This document shows, piece after piece, positions 61,669-64,000 of a stretch of DNA of 64,000 nt. Positions within the stretch are counted from its first letter, which is position 1. The number at the start of each line of letters is the position of its first letter. The stretch comes from Clostridium sp. SY8519. GTDB lineage: Bacteria; Bacillota; Clostridia; Lachnospirales; Lachnospiraceae. A model generated the notes under the pieces. It worked only from the letters and a program-made list of their open reading frames with translations. It was not told the origin of the DNA and searched no databases. The stretch covers positions 677,501 through 741,500 of the forward strand of contig NC_015737.1 in assembly GCF_000270305.1 (NCBI RefSeq), read 5' to 3'. Made by a program: the position numbers and the translations under genes.

Positions 61669-62994
61669 TTACTGTGCCTTTGCTGCCTGCTCGTCAATCT
61701 CTTTTTCCATGCCGCCCACAGCAGCCACCACTTTGACACCGATGAGCATCAGTCCTCCGGCCAGGGCGATCAGCGCGAACACTACATACGGCACGGTATA
61801 GCCGCCGAATGCGGAGCGGAGGATTGCCAGCAGTACGAAGGAGCAGGATCTGACGATACCCACAATCATGTTCAGTACACTGTAGCAGATCGGGAAGTCT
61901 CTTCTTCCGTATACCAGCGCTGCCATAGACGGAGCGAAGTTGCCGTTGCCGCCAATGCCTGCGCCCAGCATTACGATGCCGATGACCATGATGATATTAT
62001 TCGGGGACAGCAGCAGCAGAATGCCGATGCAGTACCAGATGCCGAAGAGAATCGATGCCTTCTTTGTACCGACCTTCTGATCGACAATTCCCCAGATGAT
62101 CGAGCCTACCACGCCGATTACCGCAGCAATGGTAATGATATTCAGGGATGTCTGCAGGCTGTAGTGTTTTACGGTCATGAAGTAACCGGCAAGCTGAGAC
62201 ATGATTCCCACGGTTGCCAGGCCGAAGAACCCATAGGCGATTCCAAAGATCCAGGTCTTGGGATTTTTCAGCGCTTCGCCGTATCCAATCTCACTGCTTC
62301 CCTCCAGCGCTTTTTCTTCTTTCTGAATCAGCTTGGCGATCTCCGGATCATTGTCCGGATAGCATCCTGCTTTTTCCGGTGTGTCCTTGATAAAGATCGC
62401 GGTCAGAATACCAACGATAATAATCACACAGCCCATGATCGTAATTGCCACGGCAATGTTGGAACGGCTGCTGAGCTGATTTAAGATCTGGCTGATCAGC
62501 GCGCTGGCCAGATTCATACCGATGGTTGTAAAGCCCATGATGACACCCTTTTTGGTGGGGAACCAGTTGGTGCAGATGGACAGACCCAGGGTCAGGGCAA
62601 ATGCATTGATCAGTGCCACCATGGCAACCAGGAACACTGCGTACAGCGCGATGGTCGGGGCGTTGCCGTAGCAGATCGTGGCAGCGCCGGCTGCAAACAT
62701 GGTAATGACCATGACACGTTTCAGTCCGAACTTCTTCGCCAGTCCGCCGAAGATTACAACAATGAATAAAGCGATAATCGATGCCGGTGTGGAAATCGAC
62801 AGGACCGCGTTGGGATCCCAGCCGCGGTAAGCGGCGATCTGCGGAACGATGATATTCAGTCCGTCTACTGTCATACCGGTCATAAAGAAGAACCATACGA
62901 CCTGGTAGATCACTACGGTCCATCCCTTCCGACCGAAGTTGTACATTCCGGTAGAAGGCTTTGTATTTCCAAATGTTGGTGTTTTGTCAGCCAT
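61669..62994 (-). CDS. MFS transporter, OFA (oxalate/formate antiporter) type
   Basis: A 441-residue membrane protein with 12 hydrophobic segments. An OFA-like opening (GWTVVIYQVVWFFFMTGM) and the motif near LGLSICTNWFPTKKGVIMGF suggest carboxylate/metabolite transport. It lies after the cupin gene and a carnitine-dehydrogenase-like gene in the same direction, so it may import that enzyme's substrate or exchange its product. CAGGAGGAG precedes the ATG. Confidence 0.88.
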   Translation of the reverse strand: MADKTPTFGNTKPSTGMYNFGRKGWTVVIYQVVWFFFMTGMTVDGLNIIVPQIAAYRGWDPNAVLSISTPASIIALFIVVIFGGLAKKFGLKRVMVITMFAAGAATICYGNAPTIALYAVFLVAMVALINAFALTLGLSICTNWFPTKKGVIMGFTTIGMNLASALISQILNQLSSRSNIAVAITIMGCVIIIVGILTAIFIKDTPEKAGCYPDNDPEIAKLIQKEEKALEGSSEIGYGEALKNPKTWIFGIAYGFFGLATVGIMSQLAGYFMTVKHYSLQTSLNIITIAAVIGVVGSIIWGIVDQKVGTKKASILFGIWYCIGILLLLSPNNIIMVIGIVMLGAGIGGNGNFAPSMAALVYGRRDFPICYSVLNMIVGIVRSCSFVLLAILRSAFGGYTVPYVVFALIALAGGLMLIGVKVVAAVGGMEKEIDEQAAKAQ

Positions 62995-63034
62995 TATATT
63001 TCTCCTCCTGAATCAGATTCTCCCAAATTCCGAT

Positions 63035-63382
63035 TTACTGTTTTGGCAGCGGGCTCGCAATGACCAGCATCGTTGCCGGATAATTCTGCTTATTCAGAAT
63101 CTGCTTGCCTTCACCTGCCGCAAAATGCATGGATTCATGTTTCTTCAGAACGGTGATCTCCTCCCCGTTCTTATCCATAATGGTCATTTCGCCTTCAAGA
63201 ATGAAATATACCAGTTCTACCGGCGGCTCTACATACTCGGTTCCGCCGCCCGGAAGGAAATGGGACATCCCCAGTGAGAACGCATTGCATCCGTTATCGG
63301 CGCCATGCAGACGAATTGCCCGCATGTCAAAATGTCCCGGCGCGTTATAAGCAAGGGACTTATTCACCTCAACTTTGTTCAT
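63035..63382 (-). CDS. Small cupin-domain protein
   Basis: A 115-residue single cupin. The first motif region has FLPGGGTEYVEPPVELVYFILEG; the usual metal His/Glu set is incomplete, so metal binding is uncertain. GAGGAGATT precedes the ATG. It lies 40 bp upstream of the MFS gene, which it may help regulate or whose substrate it may process. Confidence 0.85.
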   Translation of the reverse strand: MNKVEVNKSLAYNAPGHFDMRAIRLHGADNGCNAFSLGMSHFLPGGGTEYVEPPVELVYFILEGEMTIMDKNGEEITVLKKHESMHFAAGEGKQILNKQNYPATMLVIASPLPKQ

Positions 63383-63692
63383 TCCGTAAATCTCCTCTCA
63401 ATCTTCGTTAGATCAACCACTTTTTCATCAGAAACGAATACAAGAATGCAAGGCCTTCATAAACACTCATATCTTTTCTTTACAGATATTCTAGCAATAC
63501 GGGTTACCAAACGGAAATGCCGACTGAATCACTGGTTATAATCAAAACGCATAACCGTTTCTCCAAATTTTTCAGGTGATATTGTGCATTTTAAACAAAG
63601 CGCTTGCGTATCATCCGAAAAAAACAGCGGTATGAACGATGGTTCCGTTCAGACCGCTGTTTCCTATCAGTTATTATCTCTTCTCTGTTTTG
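63383..63692. promoter_or_regulatory. Intergenic region upstream of the cupin gene
   Basis: 310 bp without a gene. A 6-bp inverted repeat GGTTAT/ATAACC with an 11-bp spacer lies near 63533-63555 and could be an operator. The right half holds the dehydrogenase terminator. No strong promoter pair was recognised. Confidence 0.4.
63618..63662 (-). terminator. Terminator of the carnitine-dehydrogenase-like gene
   Basis: AAACAGCGGT (63622-63631) pairs with ACCGCTGTTT (63653-63662), extended inside by TGAACG/CGTTCA. Seven T follow on the minus strand. Confidence 0.9.
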
Positions 63693-64000
63693 TTACAGTT
63701 TGTGATGCAGTTTCAGGATATCGATGAGCATCTCATCCCGGTATTTGCTGCAGTGCGCATTGTCATGGCCGATATAATCCGGGAAATTCTTCATCATTTC
63801 ATCGACTGATGCCTGGGCGATTTCGCCGTATTCCTTGTTCGGCATATGTTTCCAGTCTGCCATATCTGCCAGCCATTTGTCTCCGCCGTCTCCAAGCATC
63901 TCCATCATGCCTTTCAGTCCGCCCGGATTGCCCAGCTGCATGATCATGTTATGGCCGAAGATGGCCCAGCGGATACCGGGGCCGTATACCAGGGCCTTAT
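63693..64000 (-). CDS. Carnitine 3-dehydrogenase-like protein, C-terminal end (partial)
   Basis: The gene enters from the right edge; only the last 101 codons are visible. The segment ALVYGPGIRWAIFGHNM followed by IMQLGNPGG is typical of the C-terminal domain of the 3-hydroxyacyl-CoA dehydrogenase superfamily, best resembling L-carnitine 3-dehydrogenase. The NAD-binding half is outside the window. It is separated from the cupin and MFS genes by a strong terminator. Confidence 0.75.
   Translation of the reverse strand, partial: KALVYGPGIRWAIFGHNMIMQLGNPGGLKGMMEMLGDGGDKWLADMADWKHMPNKEYGEIAQASVDEMMKNFPDYIGHDNAHCSKYRDEMLIDILKLHHKL

Overview
The window looks like chromosomal DNA of an anaerobic, spore-former-type Firmicute (class Clostridia, probably near Lachnospiraceae). 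The signs are strong AGGAGG ribosome binding sites, moderate GC, Firmicutes gene order (ecfA1-ecfA2-ecfT-truA ... rplM-rpsI), a LexA box of the Bacillus/Clostridium type, an [FeFe] hydrogenase, flavodiiron and superoxide-reductase oxygen defence, and an amino-acid fermentation locus. No rRNA, tRNA or CRISPR array was seen. Most genes lie on the minus strand.

Layout. 1-3.5 kb: oxygen/superoxide defence (desulfoferrodoxin tail, flavodiiron protein, ferredoxin) with a Crp/Fnr regulator. 3.5-9.3 kb: ribosomal proteins S9/L13 with a long leader, dinB, truA and the ECF transporter core. 9.5-17.9 kb: tRNA methylase, Lrp regulator with aminotransferase, AIR-synthase-like protein, VanW protein, exonuclease, DUF4143 ATPase, and TetR with a small unknown protein. 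18-22.7 kb: a second Crp/Fnr regulator, a GH13 hydrolase, a short DUF1015-like protein and an EamA exporter.

22.8-36.4 kb holds the best-defined system: a lysine fermentation locus. In transcription order it reads kamB, kamC, a PucR regulator, kal, kce, kdd, kamA, kamD, kamE, a cobalamin adenosyltransferase, an NhaC-type transporter and a PhzF-like enzyme. It would take L-lysine through beta-lysine, 3,5-diaminohexanoate and 3-keto-5-aminohexanoate to acetoacetate and 3-aminobutyryl-CoA, then to crotonyl-CoA. The CoA transferase and butyryl-CoA dehydrogenase needed to finish the route are not in the window.

36.5-49 kb: EamA exporter, TatD-linked radical SAM protein, an SOS-controlled Y-family polymerase cassette, MntP, a NTPase-Nudix fusion with a methyltransferase, FluC, an AGCS symporter, a Lon-like AAA+ ATPase and a stand-alone trpD. 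49-57 kb: a very large MacB-type ABC protein and a two-gene [FeFe] hydrogenase operon. 57-59 kb: phosphotriesterase-like hydrolase with a DUF1097 protein. 59.3-61.5 kb: a mobile patch, with a 413-bp IS605-type non-autonomous element that looks like an orphan omega-RNA beside an ISLre2 insertion sequence. 61.6-64 kb: OFA-type MFS transporter, cupin, and the end of a carnitine-dehydrogenase-like gene.

A recurring oddity is short tandem duplications (unit 31-52 bp) in at least six gene-end or intergenic regions.
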